A DNA stretch of 64,000 bases from Streptomyces abyssalis (GCF_001751365.1 NZ_LJGT01000036.1:186001-250000), one strand, 5' to 3'. Positions 50,953 to 59,481 are shown, numbered from the stretch's first letter. Translations and numbers: made by a program. The notes: generated from the letters alone by a model not told the origin.

Positions 50953-51366
50953 ATGAACACCACGGTCAGCTGCGAGCTGCACCTGCGCCTCGTTGTTTCG
51001 AGCGAGTCATCACTGCCGGTACCCGCGGGGCTGCGGTACGACACGGCCGATCCCTATGCCGTCCACGCCACCTTCCACACCGGCGCCGAGGAGACCGTTG
51101 AATGGGTCTTCGCCCGCGATCTCCTCGCCGAGGGTCTGCACAGGCCCACAGGCACCGGTGACGTACGTGTATGGCCCTCCCGGAGCCACGGCCAGGGAGT
51201 CGTCTGCATCGCCCTCAGCTCCCCCGAGGGCGAGGCTCTGCTCGAGGCCCCGGCGCGGGCCCTGGAGTCCTTCCTCAAGCGAACCGACGCGGCCGTGCCA
51301 CCCGGCACCGAGCACCGACACTTCGACCTCGACACAGAGCTCTCGCACATCCTCGCGGAGAGCTGA
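50953..51366 (+). CDS. ssgB: Sporulation protein SsgB
   Basis: 137 aa SsgA-like protein. The sequence NTTVSCELHLRLVVSSES through TELSHILAES is almost identical to Streptomyces SsgB as I remember it. SsgB is membrane-associated, positions FtsZ with SsgA and so starts sporulation septation in aerial hyphae. ATG 50953 has AAAGG at about 11 nt; an in-frame upstream start has no support. Promoter elements in the 190-bp upstream gap are not clear. It supports a sporulating Streptomyces-type host. Confidence 0.97.
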   Translation: MNTTVSCELHLRLVVSSESSLPVPAGLRYDTADPYAVHATFHTGAEETVEWVFARDLLAEGLHRPTGTGDVRVWPSRSHGQGVVCIALSSPEGEALLEAPARALESFLKRTDAAVPPGTEHRHFDLDTELSHILAES

Positions 51367-51555
51367 GCCCACTGGTCCCGCGCAGCCGTCCGACTCGGGG
51401 CGACGGCTGCGCCTCCCTCGGCAGCACGGTACGCACGAAGACGCCGTCACCGACCGACCCGGCTGAGCCGGGCTCCGTCGGTGGCGGCGTCGCCGTGCGT
51501 CGCAGGGGTTAGTCTCTGCGCACCGGACCCGTCGGTCAGACCCGAGGAGCGACCC

Positions 51556-52137
51556 GTGCAGATCAACCACGACACCCGGTGCGCGCTCGACGACGTGGTG
51601 GATCTGCTGAACACCGCTGCCGACGGCGACCGGCCCGACCGGCTCGTCTCGGTGGCCGACCTCGGGGCGTACGTGGAGCGCAACAGCCTCAGCGACGTCG
51701 GCGCGCTGACGGCCCAGGATCTGAGCGCCGTGCGGTCGGTGCGGGAGCGCTTCGCACGGGTCTTCGAGGCGGGCGACGACCGTACGGCCGCCGGGCTCGT
51801 CAACGCGCTGGTGGCCGAAGCGGGGACGACTCCTCAGCTGACCGACCACGACGGCTACGACTGGCACGTGCACTACTTCGCGCCGGGGGCCTCCGTCTCG
51901 CACCACCTGGCCGCCGACGGCGGCATGGCCCTGGCCTTCGTCATCGTCTCCGGGGAGCGGGACCGGCTGCGCCGGTGCGGCGCTCCGGACTGCCGGCGGG
52001 CGTTCGTGGATCTCTCGCGGAACCGGTCCCGGCGCTACTGCGACAGCCGTACGTGCGGTAACAGGCTCCATGTCGCGGCCTACCGCGCGCGCCAGCGCGA
52101 TTCCGCGGAGTCCACGGAGACGACGGCTCGGCGCTGA
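51556..52137 (+). CDS. CGNR zinc-finger (ABATE domain) protein
   Basis: 193 aa. The N-terminal ABATE-type region is followed by a C-terminal zinc finger with four cysteines: RRCGAPDCRRAFVDLSRN then RYCDSRTCGNRLHVAAYRAR, containing the CGNR motif. Family members are thought to be DNA-binding regulators. GTG 51556 has GAGGAG upstream. Basic residues around the finger suit nucleic acid binding. Targets unknown. Confidence 0.9.
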   Translation: MQINHDTRCALDDVVDLLNTAADGDRPDRLVSVADLGAYVERNSLSDVGALTAQDLSAVRSVRERFARVFEAGDDRTAAGLVNALVAEAGTTPQLTDHDGYDWHVHYFAPGASVSHHLAADGGMALAFVIVSGERDRLRRCGAPDCRRAFVDLSRNRSRRYCDSRTCGNRLHVAAYRARQRDSAESTETTARR

Positions 52138-52197
52138 GCGGCGCCGGCCCCGGCCGCCCGTTCCGCCGGCCGGCCCGGCGCACGGCCGCAGAGGCGC

Positions 52198-52416
52198 TCA
52201 GTCCAGGAAGAGGTCGTGGGCGCCGGTGATGGCGAGGAGGACCGCGATGAACGCCAGGAAGAACATCAACGGCGGCTGGGACAGGGCGTAGAGGCAGCCC
52301 TTCTGCTCGGCCAGCTGCACCTCGGGCAGCACAGGGATGTTGACGGGCTGGGCGGTCGCGGCAGGCGCGGAGGGCGGCTCGGCGAGCTCGGCCGGGGGAT
52401 TCGGCGTCATGTCCAT
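52198..52416 (-). CDS. Small hypothetical membrane protein
   Basis: 72 aa. A Pro/Ala-rich N-terminus is followed by one membrane helix near the C-terminus (LMFFLAFIAVLLAITGAHD). No clear ribosome site; ATG 52416 or the ATG two codons on could start it. Included because the hydrophobic segment and codon use look genuine. Function unknown. Confidence 0.55.
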   Translation of the reverse strand: MDMTPNPPAELAEPPSAPAATAQPVNIPVLPEVQLAEQKGCLYALSQPPLMFFLAFIAVLLAITGAHDLFLD

Positions 52417-52568
52417 CTCGCGGTGATGATGACGCAGCCCGCACCCCGGCGAAGGTCAACACGCCCACGGCACGGTGGAGTTCATGGGTACGTCCGGTGC
52501 TGTGGTGATGAACGTGGTAGGTGGAGCCGGATGTGCACGGCTGCGGCTGCTGTGCGCTGGCGTGTGCG

Positions 52569-53087
52569 TCAGATGCCGTGCTTCTTGAGGATTGCCTCGA
52601 TGTCGGAGAAGTCCTCGGTGTCGCCGTCGGAGGCGGACTTCGCCGGCTTGCCGGACCCCTGTTTTCGCGCCTGCCCCGTGGACGAGGCGGGCCCGCCGGA
52701 GCCGAGGGCGGGAGCATTCGCCGTACCGGAGGCGGCGGCACGACCCGGCCCGGCAGCCGTGGCGCGGGGCTCCGCGCCGCCCTTGCTGCGGGACCTTCTG
52801 CCGGCGAAGCGCCCGATGACATACAGCACGAACGCGACGGCAAGGACCGCGAATCCCGCCCAGACGGAGGGCTTGAGCACGAGGTCGGCGGCCCAGGTGC
52901 CCACCGCCTTACCGATCTTTCCGGCCAGCCCGATCAGGCCGGACATGGCCAGCCCGACCGGGACCAGCGAGAATGCCGCGATGCGGGTGGCGGCGGCGAA
53001 GCGCCGCCGGAAAGCCGTCAGGAACGCGACGGCCAGGCCGGCCGCGGAGAGCGCGGCGCACACGGTCGTGGTCAGCATGCCGCCCAT
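52569..53087 (-). CDS. Membrane protein with acidic/Gly-rich tail, unknown function
   Basis: 172 aa. Three hydrophobic stretches (VCAALSAAGLAVAFLTAF, AFSLVPVGLAMSGLIGLAG, WAGFAVLAVAFVLYVIGRF), then a basic then Gly/Ser/Ala-rich tail ending SDIEAILKKHGI. No known domain recognised. MGGMLTTT at 53087 or MLTTT at 53078 may be the start. Ends 152 bp from the small membrane gene. Confidence 0.75.
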   Translation of the reverse strand: MGGMLTTTVCAALSAAGLAVAFLTAFRRRFAAATRIAAFSLVPVGLAMSGLIGLAGKIGKAVGTWAADLVLKPSVWAGFAVLAVAFVLYVIGRFAGRRSRSKGGAEPRATAAGPGRAAASGTANAPALGSGGPASSTGQARKQGSGKPAKSASDGDTEDFSDIEAILKKHGI

Positions 53088-53181
53088 TTTGCTACGTGCG
53101 CACGTGAGAGGCCATGCCGGTCCCCGTATTCAGGGAGATCTCGGGGTAATGAGCCATGCGCGGGACTGAGAGACTGTGCGC

Positions 53182-53694
53182 ATGGACGACGCTTCCTCCA
53201 GCCCCGTGCTCGACTACTGGTGCGAGCTGCAGTGCCCCGACTGTCACCGCGCCCAGGGAGACCTCGACGCGCTGCGCGAGCGGTACGGCGAGCGGCTGGA
53301 GATCCGGCTGCGGCACTTCCCGCTGGAGAAGCACAAGCACGCCTACGCCGCGGCGCAGGCCGCGGAGGAGGCGTTCGCGCAGGGCAAGGGGGACGCCTAC
53401 ACGGCGGCCGTGCTCAGGCGCCACGCCGAACTCGCGGACCGCGGTGAGGAGTTGCTGCTGGAGGTGGCCCGCGAACTGGGCCTGGACGCCGGGGAGTTCG
53501 AGAGCGCGCTGATCGACGGGCGGCACCTGCTGATCGTCGACGCCGACCAGGCTGAGGGCAGGGCGATCGGGGTGAAGGGCACACCGACGTACGTCATCGG
53601 CGGGCAGCGCCTCGACGGCGGAAAGAGCCAGGAAGGGCTCAGGGGCCGGATCGAGGAGATCGCCGACGGGCTGACGCGTCAGAGCGGCTTGTAG
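53182..53694 (+). CDS. DsbA-family thiol oxidoreductase
   Basis: 170 aa thioredoxin-fold protein. The active site is LQCPDCHRAQG near residue 18, and the cis-proline loop is GVKGTPTYVIGG. No signal peptide is visible, so it is probably cytoplasmic, unlike classic DsbA. It is short for the group. ATG 53182 is preferred over GTG 53176 by spacing to GAGAG. Its last 16 bases overlap the convergent GNAT gene. Confidence 0.87.
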   Translation: MDDASSSPVLDYWCELQCPDCHRAQGDLDALRERYGERLEIRLRHFPLEKHKHAYAAAQAAEEAFAQGKGDAYTAAVLRRHAELADRGEELLLEVARELGLDAGEFESALIDGRHLLIVDADQAEGRAIGVKGTPTYVIGGQRLDGGKSQEGLRGRIEEIADGLTRQSGL

Positions 53695-54512
53695 AAGTGC
53701 TGCTCCACGGCGCTGTAGCCCAGTGACGAATACAGGCGCAGCGCCGGTGTGTTGGCGCAGTAGACATGCAGGCCGAGCACCCGGGCCCCGGCCGCGAGGG
53801 ACTCGCGTTCTGCGATGAGCATCAGCGAGCGGCCGTGGCCCCGGCCCCGCTGCTGCTCGGCGACCTCGACCTCGTAGACGTAGCTGTCGGTGTCCTTGCG
53901 CGGGCTGCGCGCCGTCTCGATCCACACGGAGCCGACGTCGGCGCCCTCGTGGACGAGCACGCGCAGCACCGCCCCGCGTGTGTGCACGCCTGCGGGCAGC
54001 AGCGCCCGGTTCGACTCGTCGGCCCGCGATTCCAGCTCGCTGTCCGGGACACCGCGGTCCGCGAACATCCGCAGCAGTTTCGGCCGCCCGCCGGCGACCC
54101 AGGCGGGGAACTCGGCCTCGGTCATCGGCCGGTCGGTGCTGCCCGGCGGGAGCCGCGGCTCCTCGCCGAGCTGCTTGATCATGCTGCGGCTGCGCTCGCG
54201 GTAGCCGAGACCCGCCACCAGCCCCAGCGCGGCCTCCGCCCTGGCCGGGACGGTGATCTCCACTCGACGGCAGCCCCAGTCGCGCAGCACCTCCTCCGCA
54301 GCGAGGGCGGCTACGGCTCCGCGTCCGCGCCGCCGCTCGCGTTCGTCGACGACCAGCTGCGTCACGCGGCCCGTCACGGGCCCGTACTGCGGATCGACGG
54401 TCAGGCGGAGAAGGCCGACGGGACGGCTGTTCACGCAGATGTCGTACGAGCGGGAGCGCACGCTGTCCGCGTCGTACTGGTCGGGGCCGGTCGGCCGCAG
54501 CGTGGTGGTCAC
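53679..54512 (-). CDS. GNAT-family acetyltransferase with two GNAT domains
   Basis: 277 aa. The first domain has VTQLVVDERERRRGRGAVAA, an acetyl-CoA loop; the second has EVAEQQRGRGHGRSLMLIAE and ends NTPALRLYSSLGYSAVEQHF. Fused GNAT pairs occur in mycothiol synthase (MshD), but I cannot confirm that identity; no MshD hallmark was checked. GTG 54512 lacks a good ribosome site. It converges on the DsbA-like gene with 16 bp overlap. Confidence 0.8.
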   Translation of the reverse strand: MTTTLRPTGPDQYDADSVRSRSYDICVNSRPVGLLRLTVDPQYGPVTGRVTQLVVDERERRRGRGAVAALAAEEVLRDWGCRRVEITVPARAEAALGLVAGLGYRERSRSMIKQLGEEPRLPPGSTDRPMTEAEFPAWVAGGRPKLLRMFADRGVPDSELESRADESNRALLPAGVHTRGAVLRVLVHEGADVGSVWIETARSPRKDTDSYVYEVEVAEQQRGRGHGRSLMLIAERESLAAGARVLGLHVYCANTPALRLYSSLGYSAVEQHFYKPL

Positions 54513-54585
54513 GTTCGAGTTCTACCCGGCTGAACTGCCCGGCGTCACGCGGTTTCACCGTCGGTGCGGGGCGGCGGCGGGCGCT

Positions 54586-55407
54586 TCACGGGTCGATGTC
54601 CGCCGCTGAGCGCTCGGCGAAGAGCCGCATGGCCTTGAGGGTGACCGGGCCGGGGGCGCCGGGCAGTTCGCGGCTGTCGACCCGGTGCACGGCCTGTACG
54701 TCGCGCAGCGACGAGGTCAGGAAGACCTCCTCTGCGCGCTCCAGGGCGTCGAGGGGCAGGTCCGTCTCCCGCGCGCCGCACCATTCCGCGACCAGCGCGC
54801 GGGTGATGCCGGCGAGGCAGCCGGACTCCACGGGCGGCGTGTGCAGTTCACCGTCGAGCACGACGAAGACGTTGGTGCCGGTGCCCTCGCACAGGCGGCC
54901 CCGGGTGTTGGCGAACAGGGCCTCGCCCGCGCCCTGTTCGTGTGCCCGGGAGAGGGCGAGGACGTTCTCCCCGTACGAGGTCGTCTTCAGGCCCGTCAGC
55001 GCGCCCCGCTCGTTGCGGGTCCAGGGGACGGTGATCACAGCCGTGGTGTCGGGGCGACGGGGCGACTCGCTGAGGACGACGACGAGGGTGGGCCGGACGT
55101 CACCGCGGTCGGAGCCCAGCGGCGACGGCCCTCCGGTATAGGTGATGCGGAGCCTGCCGAGCGGCACCGGCTCGGCGGCGGTGACGGCGGCGCAGGCACG
55201 GCGCACCTCGTCCGGGTCGGGCTCGGGCAGGCCCAGTCCGCGGGCCGACCGCGCGAGGCGCTCGACGTGCCGCGTAAGGGCGAAAGGTGTGCCGTCCGTG
55301 GTCTTGACCGTCTCGAAGACCCCGTCGCCGACTGTCAGTCCGTGGTCCAGGACGGAGACGTGTGCGTCGTCGACGTCCCGCAGTCCGCCGTCGAGCCAGA
55401 TCCTCAC
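54586..55407 (-). CDS. pabC: 4-amino-4-deoxychorismate lyase (class IV aminotransferase)
   Basis: 273 aa. PLP enzyme of fold type IV. The start VRIWLDGGLRDVDDAHVSVL and GLTVGDGVFETVKT are typical, the PLP lysine is in LTGLKTTSYGENVLA, and ANTRGRLCEGTGTNVFVV is the class IV signature. It removes pyruvate to give p-aminobenzoate for folate. GTG 55407 has AAGGAGAG upstream and overlaps the pabB stop by four bases (GTGA), which fixes its role. Confidence 0.88.
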   Translation of the reverse strand: MRIWLDGGLRDVDDAHVSVLDHGLTVGDGVFETVKTTDGTPFALTRHVERLARSARGLGLPEPDPDEVRRACAAVTAAEPVPLGRLRITYTGGPSPLGSDRGDVRPTLVVVLSESPRRPDTTAVITVPWTRNERGALTGLKTTSYGENVLALSRAHEQGAGEALFANTRGRLCEGTGTNVFVVLDGELHTPPVESGCLAGITRALVAEWCGARETDLPLDALERAEEVFLTSSLRDVQAVHRVDSRELPGAPGPVTLKAMRLFAERSAADIDP

Positions 55408-56591
55408 GGGGCTCTCCTTCCGCTCGTCGCCGTGGAGCGCGGCACCTCGGGCGCCCGGGCAACCTCGCGGACCCGGGGCACAGGGTGATGCCGCACGTCC
55501 GACGCTACCTTGAGCAGCCCGGATGCCTTGAGTTCGGTCTCCTCCCACTCCGCCTCCGGGTCGGATCCCCAGGTGATGCCGGCGCCGGTGCCGAAGCGCA
55601 GCACGGCGGGGCCGGGGGCCGTGGCTCCGGCGGCCGGGGTGCGGCGTTCGATCCAGAAGGTGCGTATGCCCACCGCCAGCTCGCCCGTGCCCCGGTCGGC
55701 GTCGGCCCAGCCGATGCCGCCGCAGTACGGGCCGCGCGGACTTCTCTCCAGCTCGCCGATGATCCGCAGGGCGCTCAGCTTGGGGGCGCCGGTGACCGAG
55801 CCCGCGGGGAAGGTGTGCCGGAAGAGGTCCGGCCATCCGGTGCCGGCGGGGAGTTCGCCGCGCACGGTGGAGACGAGGTGGACGAGGCCCGGGTGCTGCT
55901 CGATCTCGCACAGGCCGGGAACGGTGACCGAGCCGGCTTCGCATACGCGGCCCAGGTCGTTGCGCACCAGGTCGACGATCATCACGTTCTCGGCGTGGTC
56001 CTTCTCCAGAAGCCCGTCGGGCGTACGGGCCGTGCCCTTGATCGGCCCCGAGGTGACGGTGCCGCCGGAGCGGCGCAGATACAGCTCCGGGGAGGCCGTG
56101 GCCACCTCCACCCCGTACGCGGGCAGTCGCACGGCGCCCGCGTACGGGGCCGGGTTGCCGGCCGCCAGGAGGGCCGAGAGACCGGCGATGTCGGAGGCGT
56201 CGGGGCCGGGGTCGGGAAGCGGCGCGCTCAGAACGCGGCAGAGGTTCGCCTGGTAGACGTCGCCGGCGGCGATGTGCTCGCGGATGCGCCGTACTCCCGC
56301 GGTGTAGGCGGCTCGGTCCATGGAGCTGGTCCACGCGCCGGGGGCGGGGCCGCGCCACCGGGTGGCCGCGGGGACGACCGCCGCAGGCAGCGCTGCCGGG
56401 CGGGGGGACGCAGCCCGGGGCTTCGCCGTCTCGCGTACGTCGCCGAAGCGCGCGCACAGCAGCCGGCCCTCGAAGTCCGCGACGACCGCCCACCAGCCCG
56501 CGGACTCCAGGGCGGCGGGGTCACTGGTGACGTCGAGCAGGTCGGTGGCGAGCAGGGAGCCGAATCGGGCGAAGGGCGACGGGGCGTACAC
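55404..56591 (-). CDS. pabB: Aminodeoxychorismate synthase component I
   Basis: 395 aa chorismate-binding enzyme. The ADCS-specific motif PIKGT (VTSGPIKGTARTPDG) has the lysine that distinguishes it from anthranilate synthase (PIAGT). DLVRNDLGRVC, GSVTGAPKL and GGIGWADADRG are also seen. It is shorter than TrpE and lacks much of the tryptophan-binding N-terminus. No pabA glutaminase is adjacent. The GTG start at 56591 has a weak ribosome site. It is co-transcribed with pabC. Confidence 0.92.
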   Translation of the reverse strand: MYAPSPFARFGSLLATDLLDVTSDPAALESAGWWAVVADFEGRLLCARFGDVRETAKPRAASPRPAALPAAVVPAATRWRGPAPGAWTSSMDRAAYTAGVRRIREHIAAGDVYQANLCRVLSAPLPDPGPDASDIAGLSALLAAGNPAPYAGAVRLPAYGVEVATASPELYLRRSGGTVTSGPIKGTARTPDGLLEKDHAENVMIVDLVRNDLGRVCEAGSVTVPGLCEIEQHPGLVHLVSTVRGELPAGTGWPDLFRHTFPAGSVTGAPKLSALRIIGELERSPRGPYCGGIGWADADRGTGELAVGIRTFWIERRTPAAGATAPGPAVLRFGTGAGITWGSDPEAEWEETELKASGLLKVASDVRHHPVPRVREVARAPEVPRSTATSGRRAP

Positions 56592-56719
56592 ATGAGCGAG
56601 TCTATGGGGCGGCGACGGAGGCCTTCGCCCGGTACCGCGAGGGGCTCTCGTGGTTGTCGCGGAGAGCCCGCGCCGCAGCTCGGCGGGCCGCGGGGGCGGT
56701 CACGGAGAGCAAACAGAAT

Positions 56720-56747
56720 TTGAGCTGGCAGCGATATCCGCTAGAGT
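56720..56747 (+). promoter_or_regulatory. Promoter of the tRNA-Gly-Cys-Val cluster
   Basis: TTGAGC (56720-56725), 16 bp, TAGAGT (56742-56747). This is a good sigma-70/HrdB-type pair in a locally AT-richer stretch, 46 bp before tRNA-Gly. It reads only into the tRNAs. Confidence 0.75.
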
Positions 56748-56793
56748 TCAACCCGTCGCCGGGACGCGCAAGCTGACGGCGACGGCAGCACAT

Positions 56794-56866
56794 GCGGACG
56801 TGGCTCAGTTGGTAGAGCATCACCTTGCCAAGGTGAGGGTCGCGAGTTCGAATCTCGTCGTCCGCT
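56794..56866 (+). tRNA. tRNA-Gly (anticodon GCC)
   Basis: 73 nt. Acceptor GCGGACG/CGTCCGC, anticodon loop TTGCCAA (GCC), T-loop TTCGAAT, discriminator T. CCA not encoded. First of three tRNAs in a row. Confidence 0.96.
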
Positions 56867-56896
56867 CTGTGTGGGGGTTCACACGACTCCCGCCTC

Positions 56897-56970
56897 GGTG
56901 GAGTGGCCGAGAGGCGAGGCAACGGCCTGCAAAGCCGTCTACACGGGTTCAAATCCCGTCTCCACCTCCA
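56897..56970 (+). tRNA. tRNA-Cys (anticodon GCA)
   Basis: 74 nt with encoded CCA at 56968-56970. Acceptor GGTGGAG/CTCCACC, anticodon loop CTGCAAA (GCA), T-loop TTCAAAT, discriminator T. The GAGAGGCGAGGC D-loop suits tRNA-Cys. One base separates it from the next tRNA. Confidence 0.95.
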
Positions 56971-56971
56971 A

Positions 56972-57043
56972 GGACGATTAGCTCAGCGGGAGAGCGCTTC
57001 CCTGACACGGAAGAGGTCACTGGTTCAATCCCAGTATCGTCCA
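56972..57043 (+). tRNA. tRNA-Val (anticodon GAC), copy A
   Basis: 72 nt. Acceptor GGACGAT/ATCGTCC, anticodon loop CTGACAC (GAC), T-loop TTCAATC, discriminator A. Positions 56978-57036 are identical to 59416-59474 in copy B, but the acceptor stems differ. Confidence 0.95.
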
Positions 57044-57051
57044 CACAGGCC

Positions 57052-57084
57052 AAGGGCCGTCTCCCGACGCGGGAGACGGCCCTT
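57052..57084 (+). terminator. Terminator of the tRNA-Gly-Cys-Val cluster
   Basis: A perfect 15-bp stem (AAGGGCCGTCTCCCG and complement) around the loop ACG begins 9 nt after tRNA-Val. It is followed by GTGCG, not a U-tract. Very stable; function as terminator likely. Confidence 0.9.
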
Positions 57085-57332
57085 GTGCGTGGCCGAGCGC
57101 GGGGCTGTGCCCGCCCGTTCGGCGTGGGCCACTGTGAAGGCGCAGCAACTGGCGCCGCGTGGTCCGGATTTCGGGTGCGGCTGTTCCCAACCCGCCTGTC
57201 CACGCTGCCCGGTGCGGCGCAGGCGCCCCGCGATTCTTCCGTCTCCCGGCGCCGGGTCTTGCCTTGAAGCAGGGGGTTGCCGAAGAGTTACGGCCGGTAT
57301 GGTCCGCGGGCTGAAGAAGGGGCGGTTGGATC

Positions 57333-59174
57333 GTGGCCGACGCGAGTGAGGAAGCCGGCACGACGGGGCCCTCCCGGCGGCGCGTCACCGCCGCCATGGC
57401 TTCCGGCCTGGTGGGCGCTGTGTACGCGGCGGGAACGCCCACGGCGAGTGCCGCTGAACGAAGTCGGGGCTCCGGCGGCCGCAGCGACCCCGCCCACCAC
57501 GACGTGCTGTTCGTGAGCGCGCACCCGGACGACGAGGCGGGAAACCTGTCCACCTTCGGCTTGTGGCGCGAGCGCCGGGGACTGCGCACAGGCGTCGTCA
57601 CCATCACCCGCGGGGAGGGCGGCGGCAACGCGGTCGGCCCGGAGGAGGGCGCGCCGCTCGGCATGCTGCGGGAGGGCGAGGAGCGTTCCGCAACCGCGCT
57701 CGCGGGCATCGAAAACATCTTCTACCTGGACAAACCAGACTTCTGGTACACGCTCTCCGCCCCGCTGACCGAGCGGATCTGGCACGAGCGGGACACCTTG
57801 GAGCGGATGGTCCGGCTGTTCCGCATGGCCACGCCGCACACCGTCGTGACCATGGACCCGCGGCCGTTCAACCAGCACGGCGGGCACCAGATGTCGGCAC
57901 GGCTGGCGATCGAGGCGTACTTCCTGGCCGGTGACGAGCGGGCCTTCCCCGAGCAGATGACGTGCGAGGGTCTGAGGCCGTGGCACCCTCGCCGGCTGCT
58001 GTCGCAGAATCACGGCTTCTCCGGTCTTCTCGGGCCGGAAGCGCCCGAGGAACGGCGCACCGACCCGGACACCGGGCTGCCGGTCGTCGGCGTCTGGTCG
58101 GGGCACATCTCGCGCGAGCACGGGAAGTCCTGGGCCCAGGTGGAGCGGGACGCGGCCCGCATGTACCGCAGTCAGGGCTGGTCCGCGATGCCGCCCGAGG
58201 TTCCCACGGACCCCGGGAAGCTCGGCTCGGACTGGTTCAGCGTGCTGGCGGAGAAGGGCCGTGCCGTCAGGGCGCCCGTACGGGGACAGGGCGAACTCAG
58301 GCCCGTGTACGCCGAGTTCCGCGCGTGGACGCGCCGGGTGGGGTTGCCCTGGCTGGCCAACAACGCGCAGCCCGAATACCCGGCGCCGCCGTCGACCACG
58401 GTGCCCGAGGTCGACGCGGCCCCCGTACTGAACGGAATCGAAGGCGACGGCGAGTATCCCGGCCCCCGGTTGCGCCTGCGGCACTGGGAAGGCGACGAGG
58501 CGACGGACACCGACTGCTCGGCGACGGCGAAGATGTCCCGGCACGGCGACGACCTCTTCGTACTCGTCACGGTGACGGACGACCGGGAGGGGACCCGCCT
58601 GGACAAGGAGGACGCCAAGAGGCACTGGCGGACCGACTCCGTCGAGATCGCGCTCGATCCCCGCGGCGACGGCGACGACACCTCGGTCACCTTCAAGACC
58701 GGCATCTTCCCCTTCACGGCACCGGACGGCGGCCCGGCCGCGGAGCGGGACGCCGACAACCGCCAGGGTCCCGCCGAGAAGACGGCGCCGGGAATGCGCG
58801 TCGCCGCAGCGGTCGGCGAACCGTACCGGGGCTACACGGTCGAGGTGAAGATCCCGCTCGGGGAGCTGCCGGCCGCTGCGGATCCCGAGCGGTTCGCGGC
58901 GAACATCCTCGTGTACGACTCCGACACCCAGGACAAGACAGGCCAGACCCGGCTGGCGTGGTCGCCGTTCGGCAGCGCACAGGCCGATCCGTACGTGTGG
59001 GGCACCGCCCGCCTGGAGGGTTACACGCCGCCGCCGGGCCGTCCGACGGTCCCGGCCGACGCCGAGATCCCGACCGAGGCGGCACGCAGCGAGGACTCCC
59101 CCGCTTCCGTCGCCCAGGCCCGTCGCACCGGCATCCCGGTCGCCGGGGGCCCACGCCCCTGCGGCCCTCGCTGA
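57333..59174 (+). CDS. Exported PIG-L deacetylase with C-terminal carbohydrate-binding-like domain
   Basis: 613 aa. A probable Tat signal is at the N-terminus (GPSRRRVTAAMASGLVGAVY, cleavage near TASAAE). The PIG-L/LmbE zinc motif is LFVSAHPDDEAGN and the later ligand is in NQHGGHQMSARLA. The last ~230 residues look like a carbohydrate-binding module family 9/DOMON-type beta domain (APVLNGIEGDGEYPG; FVLVTVTDDREGTRLDKED). Family members remove N-acetyl groups from amino sugars; the substrate here is unknown, and glycan use outside the cell is inferred. GTG 57333 follows a distant AAGGGG. It lies between two tRNA-Val genes. Confidence 0.87.
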   Translation: MADASEEAGTTGPSRRRVTAAMASGLVGAVYAAGTPTASAAERSRGSGGRSDPAHHDVLFVSAHPDDEAGNLSTFGLWRERRGLRTGVVTITRGEGGGNAVGPEEGAPLGMLREGEERSATALAGIENIFYLDKPDFWYTLSAPLTERIWHERDTLERMVRLFRMATPHTVVTMDPRPFNQHGGHQMSARLAIEAYFLAGDERAFPEQMTCEGLRPWHPRRLLSQNHGFSGLLGPEAPEERRTDPDTGLPVVGVWSGHISREHGKSWAQVERDAARMYRSQGWSAMPPEVPTDPGKLGSDWFSVLAEKGRAVRAPVRGQGELRPVYAEFRAWTRRVGLPWLANNAQPEYPAPPSTTVPEVDAAPVLNGIEGDGEYPGPRLRLRHWEGDEATDTDCSATAKMSRHGDDLFVLVTVTDDREGTRLDKEDAKRHWRTDSVEIALDPRGDGDDTSVTFKTGIFPFTAPDGGPAAERDADNRQGPAEKTAPGMRVAAAVGEPYRGYTVEVKIPLGELPAAADPERFAANILVYDSDTQDKTGQTRLAWSPFGSAQADPYVWGTARLEGYTPPPGRPTVPADAEIPTEAARSEDSPASVAQARRTGIPVAGGPRPCGPR

Positions 59175-59363
59175 CGGGCCCGCGCCGGCTGCCGGAGCAC
59201 CCGCCGGGCAGGGCCGAGGTGAACTCGCGTGCTCACACCGGCCGTCGGCCGCTGCCGCACCGCCGTCACGGGGCGCCGGGCTGCAGCGGCAGTACGCCGG
59301 GCCGTGCCCCGGGGCGTCGCGACGGACGCGTACAGGTGTGGACGGCCGCGGACGGTAGCGGAT

Positions 59364-59392
59364 TTGTCTTGCAGGTCAGGGCGTGACAATAT
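59364..59392 (+). promoter_or_regulatory. Promoter of tRNA-Val copy B
   Basis: TTGTCT (59364-59369), 17 bp, CAATAT (59387-59392). The start would fall about 10 nt before the tRNA. Confidence 0.6.
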
Positions 59393-59409
59393 CTCTGTCG
59401 CAACAGCCC

Positions 59410-59481
59410 GCGCGGTTAGCTCAGCGGGAGAGCGCTTCCCTGACACGGAAGAGGTCACTGGTTCAATCCCAGTACCGCGCA
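59410..59481 (+). tRNA. tRNA-Val (anticodon GAC), copy B
   Basis: 72 nt. Acceptor GCGCGGT/ACCGCGC, anticodon loop CTGACAC (GAC). Its body is identical to that of copy A; only the acceptor stem differs, and in compensating pairs. CCA not encoded. Confidence 0.95.

Noticed and set aside
56602..56952. Minus-strand open frame with DDEIRTRDPHLGKVMLYQL
   Set aside because: It is the antisense translation of tRNA-Gly, a common annotation error.
56972..59481. Integrated genomic island between tRNA-Val direct repeats
   Set aside because: Only one gene and no integrase lie between; both tRNAs are complete with different acceptor stems and own terminators, unlike an attL/attR pair.
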